A DNA stretch of 47,214 bases from Akkermansiaceae bacterium (GTDB lineage Bacteria > Verrucomicrobiota > Verrucomicrobiia > Verrucomicrobiales > Akkermansiaceae). Positions 15,734-24,932 of the stretch are shown one piece after another (position 1 is the stretch's first letter; each line of letters begins with the position of its first letter). The notes under the pieces are model-generated. The model made no database searches, was not told the DNA's origin, and saw only the letters and a list, made by a program, of their open reading frames with translations. The stretch is taken from positions 1-47,214 of the forward strand of contig CAIRGO010000151.1 of NCBI GenBank assembly GCA_903878115.1. The letters run 5' to 3'. A program made the position numbers and the translations under genes.

Positions 15734-16594
15734 ATGCTGGTGCTATCTCCCACGGTGCAGATGCACTTATTGGTTTTTGTCTTTGCCGTGACCGGTGTAT
15801 TAGGTCACTGGCTGACCTTATCTGCAACTAGCCTCGTCGCGTGGCGCACCTTCCTTGCGATGATCGCGATGGCGCTGTGGATCATGATTCGCAAAAAAGC
15901 CTCCATATGGATCTCGCCGAAATTAGTCATGCAACTGATCGGCACTGGACTCATCGTAGGCAGCCACTGGGTAATGTTTTACGCAAGCATCAAGGTGGCC
16001 AACCTCTCGATTTGCCTCGCTGGCATGGCCTCCATTTCTTTTTTTACCGCTTTCACTGATCCGATCATCAATCGTCGAAAAATTAGCAGAAATGAAGTTT
16101 TGTTAGGCATGTTAGTGGCCTGCGGATTGGCGTTAATTGCGGGGTTTGAAAGAACTCATTTGCTTGGATTAGCCATCGCCATTGGCGGCGGATTTCTTGC
16201 TGCCATTTTTCCGACTCTCAATCGTAAATTCATTCTAACAGGACTACCTGCCGACACGATTTTCACTTGGGAAATGTTAGGAGCCTGTGTAGCCGCATTA
16301 CTATTTCATCCATTCTTTTTTAGTTATGCAACTCTGATCGAATGGCATGGTTTGGACTGGCTATGGATGGCGATTCTCGTGTTACTTTGCACGGTATTTG
16401 CGATCGCTTATCACATTCGACTGCTGTCAAAACTCACTGCATACGCCAGCAATCTAGCGATGAACTTTGAGCCCGTTCACGGCATTATCTTTGGAGCTAT
16501 TCTATTTCATGATTATCAATCACTGCAGCCCACATTTTATCTGGGAGCTTTCACCATTTTTCTGGCGAATTTTTTACACCTAAGACATTCGTAG
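15734..16594 (+). CDS. DMT/EamA-family transporter
   Basis: The 286-residue membrane protein has about nine to ten hydrophobic helices in two related halves, as in the drug/metabolite transporter superfamily. The first half contains SLVAWRTFLAMIAMALW and GSHWVMFYASIKVANLS, and the second half ends with MNFEPVHGIIFGAILFHD, matching the EamA pattern near the last helices (a conserved Glu-Pro followed by a small-residue helix). Substrate unknown; this family exports or imports metabolites such as amino acids or nucleobases. It starts 21 bases after lpxC-fabZ, so co-transcription is likely, and it converges with the DUF1080 gene. Confidence 0.82.
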   Translation: MLVLSPTVQMHLLVFVFAVTGVLGHWLTLSATSLVAWRTFLAMIAMALWIMIRKKASIWISPKLVMQLIGTGLIVGSHWVMFYASIKVANLSICLAGMASISFFTAFTDPIINRRKISRNEVLLGMLVACGLALIAGFERTHLLGLAIAIGGGFLAAIFPTLNRKFILTGLPADTIFTWEMLGACVAALLFHPFFFSYATLIEWHGLDWLWMAILVLLCTVFAIAYHIRLLSKLTAYASNLAMNFEPVHGIIFGAILFHDYQSLQPTFYLGAFTIFLANFLHLRHS

Positions 16595-16598
16595 TGCT

Positions 16599-17177
16599 TT
16601 ATAAACTTTTGATTTTCAGATTGCGGAACATCACCTGCATCACAACTCCAGGATGGACTTGTAAACCCAATGGGCCTTTGTCTAACGCTTCATCAGTTGT
16701 GTAATCGAGCACCTGTTTCCCATTCAAAACCACGATGTATTTTTTACCTTTGACGGTAATTTTGATTTGATTCCATTCTCCCACTTTGAGCAATTGATCA
16801 ACCCCTACCGCGCCCACAGGATAAATACCTTTTTTACCAATATATGGCGAGCAGGTCATATCGCGCTTGAGTGAACCCGAGATGCCCAATTGGATTTGTT
16901 CGCTTTCATTTTTGAGAAAAAATCCTGAATCGATTTTGTCAGAAAATTGAAATTCTGCTTCGAAAACAAAATCACCATACGATTCATTCGTCCACAAGAT
17001 CGACCCCTGTTTTTTCTCGTTATTTTTTCCAAGGATGGCCCCATCCACAACTGACCAACATTCTGCGGGACCTTTTACCTGCCATCCATCGAGCGTCTTA
17101 CCATCAAAAATTGGTTTTGTTTCATCTGCATGAGCAAGCAGACAACTAAGAACCAAAAAATACAGGAGCTTTTTCAT
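16599..17177 (-). CDS. Secreted DUF1080 (3-keto-disaccharide hydrolase family) protein
   Basis: Starting at 17177 (MKKLLYFLVLSCLLAHADE, a clear signal peptide) gives 192 residues. The mature protein shows the DUF1080 pattern of a concanavalin-like sandwich: IFDGKTLDGW, FVFEAEFQFS, DSGFFLKN, WNQIKITVKGKKYIVVLNGK and GPLGLQVHPGVVMQVMFRNLKIK. Related proteins hydrolyse 3-keto-disaccharides made by glycoside 3-oxidoreductases, while many remain uncharacterised. The family is greatly expanded in PVC bacteria. It lies 26 bases downstream of cimA on the same strand, and a second, distinct DUF1080 gene is at 20762-21421. Confidence 0.85.
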   Translation of the reverse strand: MKKLLYFLVLSCLLAHADETKPIFDGKTLDGWQVKGPAECWSVVDGAILGKNNEKKQGSILWTNESYGDFVFEAEFQFSDKIDSGFFLKNESEQIQLGISGSLKRDMTCSPYIGKKGIYPVGAVGVDQLLKVGEWNQIKITVKGKKYIVVLNGKQVLDYTTDEALDKGPLGLQVHPGVVMQVMFRNLKIKSL

Positions 17178-17203
17178 AGACCAGTATAACGTGCCGACAA
17201 GGT

Positions 17204-18790
17204 TCAAACTTTCGCATCACGTTGCTTTTGCAAAAATAAATCAAGCCCGTCGACCAATGCGATCCAACTTGCCTCGATGATGTTTTCTGAGACACCCACG
17301 GTTCCCCAGTTTGTTTCACCGTCGGAACAGACAATCAGCACTCGCGTTTTTGATGCTGTCGCATCGTGTCCATCGAGAATACGTACTTTATAATCCACCA
17401 AGGTTACTAGATCGATCTCAGGATAAAAATTCGCCAATGATTTGCGTAATGCTTTGTCCAGAGCATTGACTACACCATTACCTTCGGCGACCGTATACTC
17501 AGATTTTTCATCGACAAATACCTTAACAGTGGCCTCACACACTGGTTGGTGACCATCGCGATACTGGCGAAAACTCGTGTGATATTCTTTCAGCTCAAAC
17601 GGTTTTTGGTAGTGTCCGATTTCACGACGAATCAACAACTCTAACGAGCCGCCGGCTGCTTCAAATGAATATCCTTGATTCTCCATTTCCTTAACAACTT
17701 GCAACAAACGTTTTGCCGAGTCTGAACCTTTTTCCAGCGGCAAGCCCATTTGTTCTGCTTTGATAAGAATGTTGGTTTGTCCTGCTAACTCAGAGACCAA
17801 AATGTTTTGTGTATTACCGACTTCTTCTGGACGGATGTGCTCATAACTACGGGCGAGTTTTTGCACCGCATTTACGTGCATCCCACCTTTATGCGCAAAC
17901 GCCGTACGACCAATAAATGCCGCTCGCACAAAGTGGGGATTGTTAGAAACATCATCGACAAAATAGGACAAATCTTGCAGTTTTGTTAGATGGGGTGTGA
18001 CTATGATTCCCATTTTTAATTGCAAGATCGGGATCACCGATGTGAGATTGCAATTGCCCGTGCGCTCCCCATAACCATTGATGGTGCCCTGGACTTGTAT
18101 GGCGCCAGCCTGCACGGCCGCAACCGCATTCGCGACTGCTAACTCGCAATCATTATGCGTATGAATACCAATCGGCACGTTGGTGATTTTCTCTCTCACC
18201 AATCGACAGATTTCGCTGACCTCATGCGGAAGAGTGCCACCGTTTGTATCACAAAGAACTAATACATCTGCACCACCATCAGCGGCGGCTTGCAGAGTCG
18301 CCATCGCATGGAGCTGATTATCCTTGAAGCCATCAAAAAAATGTTCTGCGTCATAGATCACCTCACGTCCGTGTTTTTTTAAATACGCCACAGTGTCGTG
18401 AATCATCGCTTGGTTTTCTTCCACCGTTGTTCGCAATACTTCGGTCACATGGAGTTCCCAACTTTTTCCAAAAATTGTCACCACTGGTGTTTTGGCGTTG
18501 AGTAGCAAAGCAACCTGCGCGTCATTTTCCACAGGTGTATCAGCCCGACGCGTCGATCCAAACGCAGCGAGCTTCGCATGCTTCAAGCGTAATTTTTTGG
18601 CTTCTTGAAAAAATTCAACATCTTTCGGGTTGGAACCTGGCCAACCACCTTCGATGTAATCGACGCCAAATTGATCCAAACGCTCAGCAATTCGTAGCTT
18701 GTCTAGTCCAGAAAGTTGAAATCCTTCACCCTGCGTGCCATCACGTAAGGTGGTGTCATAGATAAAAACTGATTTGGTTGGAGTAGGCAT
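17204..18790 (-). CDS. cimA: (R)-citramalate synthase
   Basis: The 528-residue protein condenses pyruvate and acetyl-CoA to citramalate, giving a threonine-independent route to 2-oxobutyrate and isoleucine. The HMGL-like barrel begins with the signature FIYDTTLRDGTQGEGFQLS, and the metal/substrate segment IGIHTHNDCELAVANAVAA follows. The C-terminal part (about 385-520) is a LeuA-type dimerisation/allosteric domain (EATVKVFVDEKSEYTVAEGNGVVNA region, residues given only in part). Length and the GEG motif favour CimA over LeuA, which usually has GEQ in DGEQ. Feedback inhibition by isoleucine is usual in the family. Upstream lies tRNA-Arg, downstream a DUF1080 gene. Confidence 0.9.
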   Translation of the reverse strand: MPTPTKSVFIYDTTLRDGTQGEGFQLSGLDKLRIAERLDQFGVDYIEGGWPGSNPKDVEFFQEAKKLRLKHAKLAAFGSTRRADTPVENDAQVALLLNAKTPVVTIFGKSWELHVTEVLRTTVEENQAMIHDTVAYLKKHGREVIYDAEHFFDGFKDNQLHAMATLQAAADGGADVLVLCDTNGGTLPHEVSEICRLVREKITNVPIGIHTHNDCELAVANAVAAVQAGAIQVQGTINGYGERTGNCNLTSVIPILQLKMGIIVTPHLTKLQDLSYFVDDVSNNPHFVRAAFIGRTAFAHKGGMHVNAVQKLARSYEHIRPEEVGNTQNILVSELAGQTNILIKAEQMGLPLEKGSDSAKRLLQVVKEMENQGYSFEAAGGSLELLIRREIGHYQKPFELKEYHTSFRQYRDGHQPVCEATVKVFVDEKSEYTVAEGNGVVNALDKALRKSLANFYPEIDLVTLVDYKVRILDGHDATASKTRVLIVCSDGETNWGTVGVSENIIEASWIALVDGLDLFLQKQRDAKV

Positions 18791-18848
18791 CGCGCGGAGA
18801 AACTAGCCGCATGACCATGATTAATCCAGCAAAAAGCGCGGCATGAAG

Positions 18849-18920
18849 TGCTCCCGGCGGGAATCGAACCCTCATTTGCCCTTTAGGAGAGGGCCGTTCT
18901 ATCCATTGAACTACGGGAGC
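18849..18920 (-). tRNA. tRNA-Arg (CCT)
   Basis: On the minus strand GCTCCCG pairs with CGGGAGC as the acceptor stem, with A as discriminator and no encoded CCA. The anticodon stem GCCCT/AGGGC encloses CTCCTAA, giving the anticodon CCT. The T-arm contains GGGTTCGATTCCC. It is 72 nt long and lies 58 bases upstream of the cimA start, on the same strand. Confidence 0.94.
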
Positions 18921-18979
18921 GAGCGAGCGATTGATACGCTCGTTTGCGAAAAGACACAAGCGTTTTCCCGATAAAACAA

Positions 18980-19738
18980 TTATGGTCTTACTGGGATCCC
19001 TCGCTCAGCAAAGTATTGTTTCGCTTCGCCAACTGTGTGCTTGCCGAAGTGAAAAATAGATGCCGCGAGCACAGCATCAGCGTGTCCATTTTCTAACACA
19101 TCGACCATGTGTTGCAAATTTCCTGCGCCACCACTAGCAATCACAGGGATTCCCACGGCTTGCGAAATCGCTGCTGTAAGCTCGATATCGTAGCCGTTTT
19201 GCGTACCGTCAGCATCCATACTGGTGAGCAAAATTTCTCCCCCACCCCGTGCATAAATTTCCTTCGCCCATGCTACGGCATCGAGACCTACCGGAGTTCG
19301 TCCGCCGTGAGTATACACCCCCCATTTCCCGGGACCTTCGCGTTTGGCATCGATCGCGACGACAATGCACTGACTACCAAATGCTTTTGCTCCGTCATCG
19401 ATCAATGACGGTTGTTTCACCGCCGCGGTATTGATGCCCACCTTATCGGCACCAGCCAGCAACATCATTCGCATGTCATCCACGGTACGGATGCCACCAC
19501 CCACGGTAAGCGGAATAAAACAATGCTCCGCAGTTCGACGAACTACATCGGCCATCGTAGCACGATTGTCCGACGAAGCGGTAATATCCAAAAACACCAA
19601 TTCATCTGCCTTTTGAGCATTATAGGCCATCGCGCACTCGACCGGATCACCTGCATCGATGAGATCGACGAAATTGACACCCTTGACCACACGGCCACCA
19701 GTGACATCCAGACAGGGTATGATTCGTTTTGCCAACAC
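18980..19738 (-). CDS. hisF: Imidazole glycerol phosphate synthase cyclase subunit HisF
   Basis: A GTG at 19738 (product starting [15 protein letters not shown]) gives 252 residues, the normal HisF size. The frame continues to 19858, but that extension has no HisF homology. HisF forms a (beta/alpha)8 barrel and, with HisH, makes imidazole glycerol phosphate and AICAR in histidine synthesis. Both catalytic aspartates are visible: the one in PCLDV and the one in VVAIDAKRE. Phosphate-binding motifs LTVGGGIRT and IASGGAGN are present, as is GADKVGIN. It stands alone here, with no other his genes in the window, so the pathway is dispersed. Confidence 0.93.
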   Translation of the reverse strand: MLAKRIIPCLDVTGGRVVKGVNFVDLIDAGDPVECAMAYNAQKADELVFLDITASSDNRATMADVVRRTAEHCFIPLTVGGGIRTVDDMRMMLLAGADKVGINTAAVKQPSLIDDGAKAFGSQCIVVAIDAKREGPGKWGVYTHGGRTPVGLDAVAWAKEIYARGGGEILLTSMDADGTQNGYDIELTAAISQAVGIPVIASGGAGNLQHMVDVLENGHADAVLAASIFHFGKHTVGEAKQYFAERGIPVRP

Positions 19739-19979
19739 GCCGCAAATGCAATGCCAAAGCCCGCAAGATGGCAAGACCTCATTTTCGATCCTAAGAAAAA
19801 ACATTGGCACAAGACTTTGCGCACCGCATCCATGATAATCGCCACTATGTTCCGCCACAGATCAATAATTACCTATACATCTTAGCAAAGCAAAGAAGCC
19901 ACCTCATCAGCATAATGTTTTTTTAAAGCGGTGAGTGTGGAGTGATCCGTGTTTTTAAGTTTACCTTTCTGATCGGATA

Positions 19980-20558
19980 TTAATTGGGTAGTAGCTCTAC
20001 AGGGATGTTTTGAGGATCAATTGTTTTTGGGCGGTTCCGGGATATCCAGAGACAGGCCCGCGTAAGACAGAATAAAATGACCAGAAGTTTGACGATCATC
20101 AACCAGCCAATAACACTCCACATGTAAAACATCACCACCAACATCAGCAGCAAACTACTGGATAGAATCAAACTGCTAAGAAACCAATTCGCCCACGAGG
20201 TGCCCGCAATCAATACAAATTGAGGTTGCTGAGAGGCTACTCGCGACACCAAGTTTTCAATAAAATCCTTGTAAGCCTCACTTCGATTTTCAAAGTTTGC
20301 GATACTAACAAAATGATGATTCTGAAGGTGCCAGACCTTACCATTGCGCAGGCGGATCCGACAACGACACAGCTGCTCGCAAAAACGTGTCGGCGCGTAC
20401 TGCAAACGAATGTCAGCCACTTCTGAGAGCGGAGTCGACTCGTAAAATTCTGTAGCCGACCATTCGAGTGAATCCGGCCGTAGAACCCATCGATTTTCCT
20501 TTTCGAGCAGCGATGGGCGAAACGAATACACCAATTCCAACGGCGGTGGCTCTGACAT
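19980..20558 (-). CDS. Two-TM membrane protein, unknown
   Basis: Starting at MSEPPPLELVYSF (20558) gives 192 residues. The first about 115 residues are soluble and beta-rich, with LEWSATEFYESTPLSEVADIR and CRCRIRLRNGKVWHLQNHHF. This has the look of a PH-like domain of membrane-associated bacterial proteins. Two adjacent membrane helices follow (about 122-145 and 147-170). The tail is basic and polar. No specific family can be named. It lies on the minus strand, with its 3' end toward hisF. Confidence 0.5.
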   Translation of the reverse strand: MSEPPPLELVYSFRPSLLEKENRWVLRPDSLEWSATEFYESTPLSEVADIRLQYAPTRFCEQLCRCRIRLRNGKVWHLQNHHFVSIANFENRSEAYKDFIENLVSRVASQQPQFVLIAGTSWANWFLSSLILSSSLLLMLVVMFYMWSVIGWLMIVKLLVILFCLTRACLWISRNRPKTIDPQNIPVELLPN

Positions 20559-20646
20559 ACTTCTTGCCAGCAATTTCCTCGAACTGCGACAAGACTAAAG
20601 GTTTGCAACAGGTGATTCACCGAGGGTAATTGCGCTCTATTTACTT

Positions 20647-20664
20647 CTGTAAAAAAAATTACAG
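20647..20664. repeat. Short inverted repeat upstream of the second DUF1080 gene
   Basis: CTGTAA (20647-20652) is the inverse of TTACAG (20659-20664) with six A residues between. It lies in the 203-base divergent gap between the two-TM protein and the DUF1080 gene. It could be an operator. No regulator is recognised. Confidence 0.35.
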
Positions 20665-20761
20665 GTGAATCGCATCCTCACACCCTAGGTTTTTTTATGA
20701 TTGCCCTCAAAATAGATATGAGTTGATTACAGCTCCTATTCACCCTACAATGATCGGCACC

Positions 20762-21421
20762 ATGAAACGAAACCTCTTTCTCCTAGCGACAATTTCCCTA
20801 TTTTCATTTTCCGCTACTGCTGAAACAACTGGCGACAAAGAAAGTGGTTTCACTCCCTTGTTCGATGGCAAAACGACCGCTGGCTGGACGAATCCCTACA
20901 AATGGGGTGAAGTTAAAGTAGTGGATGGAGAAATTCATCTTATCAGCAATCAAAAATTTTTCCTCGTAACCGAAAAGAAATACCACGATTTCATCTTTGA
21001 AGGAGAAATTTTACTTCCTGCTGGACAAGCGAATAGTGGCTTTATGTTTCGCGCCCATGCTGAACCTAACAAAGTTTTTGGTTATCAAGCAGAAGTTGAC
21101 GGAGATCCGAAACGCGGATGGTCTGGCGGACTCTATGACGAAGGCAGACGCCAGTGGTTTGCCAGTCCGATTAAGGGCAACAAAGAAAACGAGGCAGCGT
21201 TTCGCAAACGTGCAGGTGAGACATTCAAGCGCAATGACTGGAACACCTATCGAATCACCTGCAAAGGCAAAAGCATCAAAATCGAAGTCAACGGAGTAGT
21301 AACAACCGAAATTGAAGATGAAACTGATGCCGAAGGATACCTCGGCATTCAGCATCACGGTGAAAAAGGACAAACCTATAAGTTTCGCAACCTACGAATC
21401 AAAGAGCTACCAGCGAAATAA
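20762..21421 (+). CDS. Secreted DUF1080 family protein (second copy type)
   Basis: The ATG at 20762 starts a signal peptide (MKRNLFLLATISLFSFSATA), giving 219 residues. The DUF1080 pattern is clear: FTPLFDGKTTAGWTNPYKWG, FIFEGEILLPAGQANSGFMF, YQAEVDGDPKRGWSGGLYDE, WNTYRITCKGKSIKIEVNG and YLGIQHHGEKGQTYKFRNLR. The conserved WSGGLYDEGRR and HHGEKG stretches are typical of the larger DUF1080 branch. Expected to act on sugars in the periplasm or outside. It is not a recent duplicate of the gene at 16599-17177, as similarity is limited to family motifs. The gene converges with the Dabb lipoprotein gene. Confidence 0.87.
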   Translation: MKRNLFLLATISLFSFSATAETTGDKESGFTPLFDGKTTAGWTNPYKWGEVKVVDGEIHLISNQKFFLVTEKKYHDFIFEGEILLPAGQANSGFMFRAHAEPNKVFGYQAEVDGDPKRGWSGGLYDEGRRQWFASPIKGNKENEAAFRKRAGETFKRNDWNTYRITCKGKSIKIEVNGVVTTEIEDETDAEGYLGIQHHGEKGQTYKFRNLRIKELPAK

Positions 21422-21438
21422 TTTTACGACGAAGAGTC

Positions 21439-21819
21439 TCAGCGCGTAAAATCATACACTTGCACTTTTTTCGTGAGAGGAAGTAATACCTCGTTCACTT
21501 CCTTCATGTGACGAGGATCTTTCTCGTAGGCATGTAGGGCTTCTACATTGGTAAAGCGGACTAGCAAGGCCATATCAAACGAGTCATCCACCACCGGACG
21601 TTCACTTGCTACTGCTGTTCCGTAGTCCAAAGAAATAATGCCATCAATGACCCGTAAGCGGTCCATGGCCTCCGTGATCTTCTTACGGTCAGCCTGATTA
21701 CCGGCATTTTTTTGCCAAAACATTACCACATGATCAACCGTGCCTGATTTGGCAGGGGGAGCAATAGTGGCACAAGAACTGAATAATGCGGCAAAACCAA
21801 GAGCGAAGTATTTTTTCAT
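21439..21819 (-). CDS. Dabb-domain lipoprotein
   Basis: Starting at 21819 (MKKYFALGFAALFSSCATI) gives 126 residues with a lipoprotein signal and a plausible lipobox FSSC. The mature part has the stress-responsive alpha/beta barrel (Dabb) pattern: VDHVVMFWQKNAG, then IISLDYGTAV, FDMALLVRFTNVEALHAYEKDPRHMKE (shown in part), and a C-terminal VQVYDFTR strand. Dabb proteins form ferredoxin-like dimers, and the function of exported members is unknown. It follows rlpA on the same strand with 57 bases between, so a shared transcript is possible. Confidence 0.82.
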   Translation of the reverse strand: MKKYFALGFAALFSSCATIAPPAKSGTVDHVVMFWQKNAGNQADRKKITEAMDRLRVIDGIISLDYGTAVASERPVVDDSFDMALLVRFTNVEALHAYEKDPRHMKEVNEVLLPLTKKVQVYDFTR

Positions 21820-21876
21820 AAATGTATTATGATTACCGCGTTTGCTCAGAGAACATTTCACGAAAGATGTGTCATG

Positions 21877-22365
21877 TTACCAAAATCCACGTTTGCGCTT
21901 TCTTTTGTAGGAACCATCGCCCACCGACAGCACCTCTACGCGCACCGTTGCCAAACCACGTTCCTTCATGCCAATACTCCCCGCTGCCCGTGGTGATAGA
22001 TCGATAATCCGCCCCGAAATAAATGGACCGCGATCATTCACTCTCACTTTTACGGATTTCCCGTTAGATAAATTGGTGACTTTTACCAAACAAGGCAGCG
22101 GCAATGTTTTATGGGCCGCAATCAGATGCCACGGCATCACTTTTTCCCCCAGTGACGTATTGCCAAATACAAGTCCAAAAAATTTCGATTCATCAAACCA
22201 AGAAGCCCCGCCCACTTCTGAATAATTCAACGCCTGCTGCACCGACATCGGTTGATAACTCTGACCTCGCACTGTATAGGAACGAGTCATATAACCATCA
22301 GCACCACCCGGCCGAGCGCAAGAAAATAGCAAACACGGAACAATCATAAGCGCGAGAATCTTCAT
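21877..22365 (-). CDS. rlpA: RlpA-like septal lytic transglycosylase family lipoprotein
   Basis: The 162-residue protein has a lipoprotein signal (MKILALMIVPCLLFSCA) and a double-psi beta-barrel. Motifs are GGASWFDESKFFG, then the conserved AAHKTLPLPCLVKVTNL, SVKVRVNDRGPF and RIIDLSPRAA. RlpA cleaves or binds denuded glycan strands during septation. The usual residue pattern HKTLP and VNDRGP is intact. There is no C-terminal SPOR domain: the protein ends in a short basic tail (KRKRKRGFW), so septal targeting through SPOR is absent. Confidence 0.9.
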   Translation of the reverse strand: MKILALMIVPCLLFSCARPGGADGYMTRSYTVRGQSYQPMSVQQALNYSEVGGASWFDESKFFGLVFGNTSLGEKVMPWHLIAAHKTLPLPCLVKVTNLSNGKSVKVRVNDRGPFISGRIIDLSPRAAGSIGMKERGLATVRVEVLSVGDGSYKRKRKRGFW

Positions 22366-22421
22366 GAAGAAAATTTACCACATCATAAAAAAAATCGTAT
22401 AATAAAATCACAGACGTCTCA

Positions 22422-22450
22422 TTGAAAAAATATTTGGGTGAAGATACGAT
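22422..22450 (+). promoter_or_regulatory. Possible sigma-70 promoter for the K+ channel gene
   Basis: TTGAAA at 22422-22427 and TACGAT at 22445-22450 are separated by 17 bases. It points toward the channel gene, which starts about 160 bases downstream. The match to consensus is fair, but such boxes also occur by chance in A/T-rich gaps. Confidence 0.35.
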
Positions 22451-22608
22451 GAGAACGATAGAACCTCGCCAACTGCCCTGCAGATGATATTGCTCGTTCA
22501 TCACCGCACTATGACCTCATCGACAAAAAGTGATCCTTAAAAGTGCTGCTTTAGATTGCGAAACAACTGAGTTTTATTTTGAGTTGGTATGCAAATTGCA
22601 TTGTATAG

Positions 22609-23643
22609 ATGCCTCTGCAAATGACCAACCCTACGCGCAATCTCATCTACGGCCTTTGTGGGATGATCTTCACCTTTATCGTAGGGGTGGGTGGTTATCG
22701 CTGGGCGGGCTGGGATTGGTCAGATGCCTTTTACATGGTGGTAATTTCGGTTTTTTCCGTCGGCTACGGTGAAGTGCGGCCGATTCAGGATGAAGGTCTC
22801 CGGGGATTGACGATGCTGGTGATCGTTCTGGGATGTTTCAGTGTGATTTTCGTGAGCGGCTCTCTAGTCCAAGTTCTATTGGAAGGGCAACTCCGACGAG
22901 TATTAGGATATCGACGTATGAATGCCGAAATTAAAAAACTAAACAAACATGCCATCATTTGTGGCTTTGGTCGGATCGGAAGAATGGTGGCCGCAGATTT
23001 GAAATCCGGGCAAAAGTCGTTCATCATTGTGGACAAAGATCCGCGTCGATTGGAAGCAGCCCGCGATGCCGGCTATCTCACGCTGGAAGGTGAAGCCACC
23101 GAAGAATCGGTACTTTTGGAAGCTGGCGTGACGCGGGCTGCTGTATTGGCGACGGTTCTTCCCTCTGATGCGAGCAACGTCTTCATCACACTCAGTTCTA
23201 GGGATTTGAATCCTGATTTGATGATCATTGCTCGTGGCGAAGACCCATCCACTGAGCGCAAATTGGTGCAAGCAGGTGCCAATCGCGTAGTGCTTCCAGC
23301 CCACATCGGTGCGGAAAGAATTGCCCATCTCATCCTTTTTCCTGAGGCCACGGAATTGATTGACGATGCGGAGAAATCGCATCATCTGAAAGAGGAACTT
23401 GGTGATTTGGGTTTAGGATTGGAAGAGGCGATCATCTCACGATATTCCATTTTTTCCGGAAAAACTGTGGGAGAGCTTGAATCAATGCATTCAGGAAAGG
23501 TGATTGTAGTCGCTCTACATCTGAAAAGCGGAGGCACCCAACTGCGACCAAATCGTGCCACGATCCTCCACGCTGGGGACGGAGTTGTAGCCGTCAGCCG
23601 AGACTCCGAACTGACAAGACTGCTAGAATTAGTCCCCCAATGA
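22609..23643 (+). CDS. Potassium channel with RCK (TrkA-N/TrkA-C) domains
   Basis: The 344-residue protein has two membrane helices (about 12-32 and 65-88) around a pore loop with the filter region FSVGYGEVRP. The usual K+ filter is TVGYGD, so Ser and Glu replace Thr and Asp. An RCK_N Rossmann domain begins HAIICGFGRIGRMVAADL with an acidic residue in VDKDPRR after the second strand, as in NAD-binding types. An RCK_C domain follows from about residue 260. The general plan is that of MthK/Kch-like ligand-gated K+ channels of the inner membrane. It may be gated by nucleotides or Ca2+; the ligand is unknown. Confidence 0.88.
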   Translation: MPLQMTNPTRNLIYGLCGMIFTFIVGVGGYRWAGWDWSDAFYMVVISVFSVGYGEVRPIQDEGLRGLTMLVIVLGCFSVIFVSGSLVQVLLEGQLRRVLGYRRMNAEIKKLNKHAIICGFGRIGRMVAADLKSGQKSFIIVDKDPRRLEAARDAGYLTLEGEATEESVLLEAGVTRAAVLATVLPSDASNVFITLSSRDLNPDLMIIARGEDPSTERKLVQAGANRVVLPAHIGAERIAHLILFPEATELIDDAEKSHHLKEELGDLGLGLEEAIISRYSIFSGKTVGELESMHSGKVIVVALHLKSGGTQLRPNRATILHAGDGVVAVSRDSELTRLLELVPQ

Positions 23644-23679
23644 TTTTTTCAGAATAGAAACTTTTCACCGGCTCGCAGA

Positions 23680-24921
23680 TTACCTCTGGGTCTTGTAGAT
23701 GCATGACTTGCCACTGACGAGATAAGAGCACAAGCAGACTAAGGCGAAGGCTGCGGCGTAGTGTGGGCCGAATAATTCAACGCCGAGGATCGCGCAGGTT
23801 AATGGAGCGTTTGCGGCTCCTGCAAATACGGCAATCATACCCATGCCAGCAAAAAGGGCTACTGATTGATCCATACTTGTACCTAACAAATTTCCTAGCG
23901 TGGCACCGATAAAGAATAAGGGCGTCACTTCACCGCCCTTAAAACCACAACCTAGGGTGATTACGGTAAAGAGGATTTTCCAAAACCAACTCCACGGGGT
24001 CGCGCCACCTTGAGTGAAACTCGAGAGAATCGATACGCCGCCATCGGCAGAAGTCACACCCAGCCCTAGGTAATCGCGCGAACCAATCGCCCAAGCGAGC
24101 ATGATCACTAACACCCCACCGATGAATGGGCGCAGCAGCGGTTTGTCAGTGATCTTTACGTAGATCTGATTACTCGTATGAGTCATCCATACAAACAAGC
24201 GGCTAACAAGCCCACATGCGATTCCCGCGATGATCACGCAGCAAATTTTCCAGCCAGACCATTGATGAAATCCATCAAAAGAAAGTCCACTATGGCGATA
24301 ATTGGTGTGATCAATGCCCCAGGCAAGACAGGTGAAATGCCCGACCATGGCAGCCAATAAAGTGGCGAGAAAATAACGCCATTGCCAACTCCCACGAATG
24401 GGGATTTCTATCGCAAAAATCGCAGCCGCCCACGGGGTGCCGAATACGGAGGCAAATCCAGCAGCAATGCCCGACATTAGCAGGATACGATGAAAATGTC
24501 TCGGCACTAGGAAATGACGTGATAGCCATGCAGCGAGACTCCCCGCCATCTGCACCGCAGTGCCCTCGCGCCCAGCAGATCCTCCAAACAAATGAGTGAT
24601 CAGCGTACCAATCAGCACCATGGGCGCCATCCGCAGTGGCACTTTTCCTTCCAATTCATGAATCTCCTCGAGCAGCAAATGACTCCCCTGCCCGGCATTT
24701 TCACCCCATTTTCGATAGAACCATACCAACACGACACCAGCGACAGGAAGCAGATAAAGCAGAGACGGGTATTGATGATGAACGGCTAGCGTGGCATCTA
24801 ACAACGACAAAAATAGAGCGCTCGCTGCTCCCGCGATAATTGACACGAGAATGATCAATAACAGCAGCCACGTATAACTTAGGAATGAACTGTGAGCATA
24901 ACGATGAGCGGGCACTTGCAT
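23680..24921 (-). CDS. CLC family protein, probably fluoride/proton antiporter type
   Basis: The ATG at 24921 gives 413 residues; the longer frame overlaps kdsD. The protein has the CLC membrane fold with about ten helices. Signature segments are HLFGGSAGREGTAVQM (gating Glu in GREGT), SVFGTPWAAAIFAIEI and GCGFKGGEVTPLFFIGATLG. The canonical GSGIP motif is replaced by GQGSH, so the central serine arrangement is altered. GREGT and GFKGGEVTP are features I associate with CLC-F fluoride exporters. The subgroup assignment is an inference from motif memory. No fluoride riboswitch can fit in the 11-base gap behind kdsD. Probable co-transcription with kdsD. Confidence 0.8.
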   Translation of the reverse strand: MQVPAHRYAHSSFLSYTWLLLLIILVSIIAGAASALFLSLLDATLAVHHQYPSLLYLLPVAGVVLVWFYRKWGENAGQGSHLLLEEIHELEGKVPLRMAPMVLIGTLITHLFGGSAGREGTAVQMAGSLAAWLSRHFLVPRHFHRILLMSGIAAGFASVFGTPWAAAIFAIEIPIRGSWQWRYFLATLLAAMVGHFTCLAWGIDHTNYRHSGLSFDGFHQWSGWKICCVIIAGIACGLVSRLFVWMTHTSNQIYVKITDKPLLRPFIGGVLVIMLAWAIGSRDYLGLGVTSADGGVSILSSFTQGGATPWSWFWKILFTVITLGCGFKGGEVTPLFFIGATLGNLLGTSMDQSVALFAGMGMIAVFAGAANAPLTCAILGVELFGPHYAAAFALVCLCSYLVSGKSCIYKTQR

Positions 24922-24932
24922 GGAACAAAGTC

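Noticed and set aside
19739-19858. N-terminal extension of HisF
   Set aside because: The added 40 residues lack HisF similarity and the GTG start gives the usual length.
16599-21421. The two DUF1080 genes as a recent duplication
   Set aside because: They share only family motifs and differ in length and most residues.
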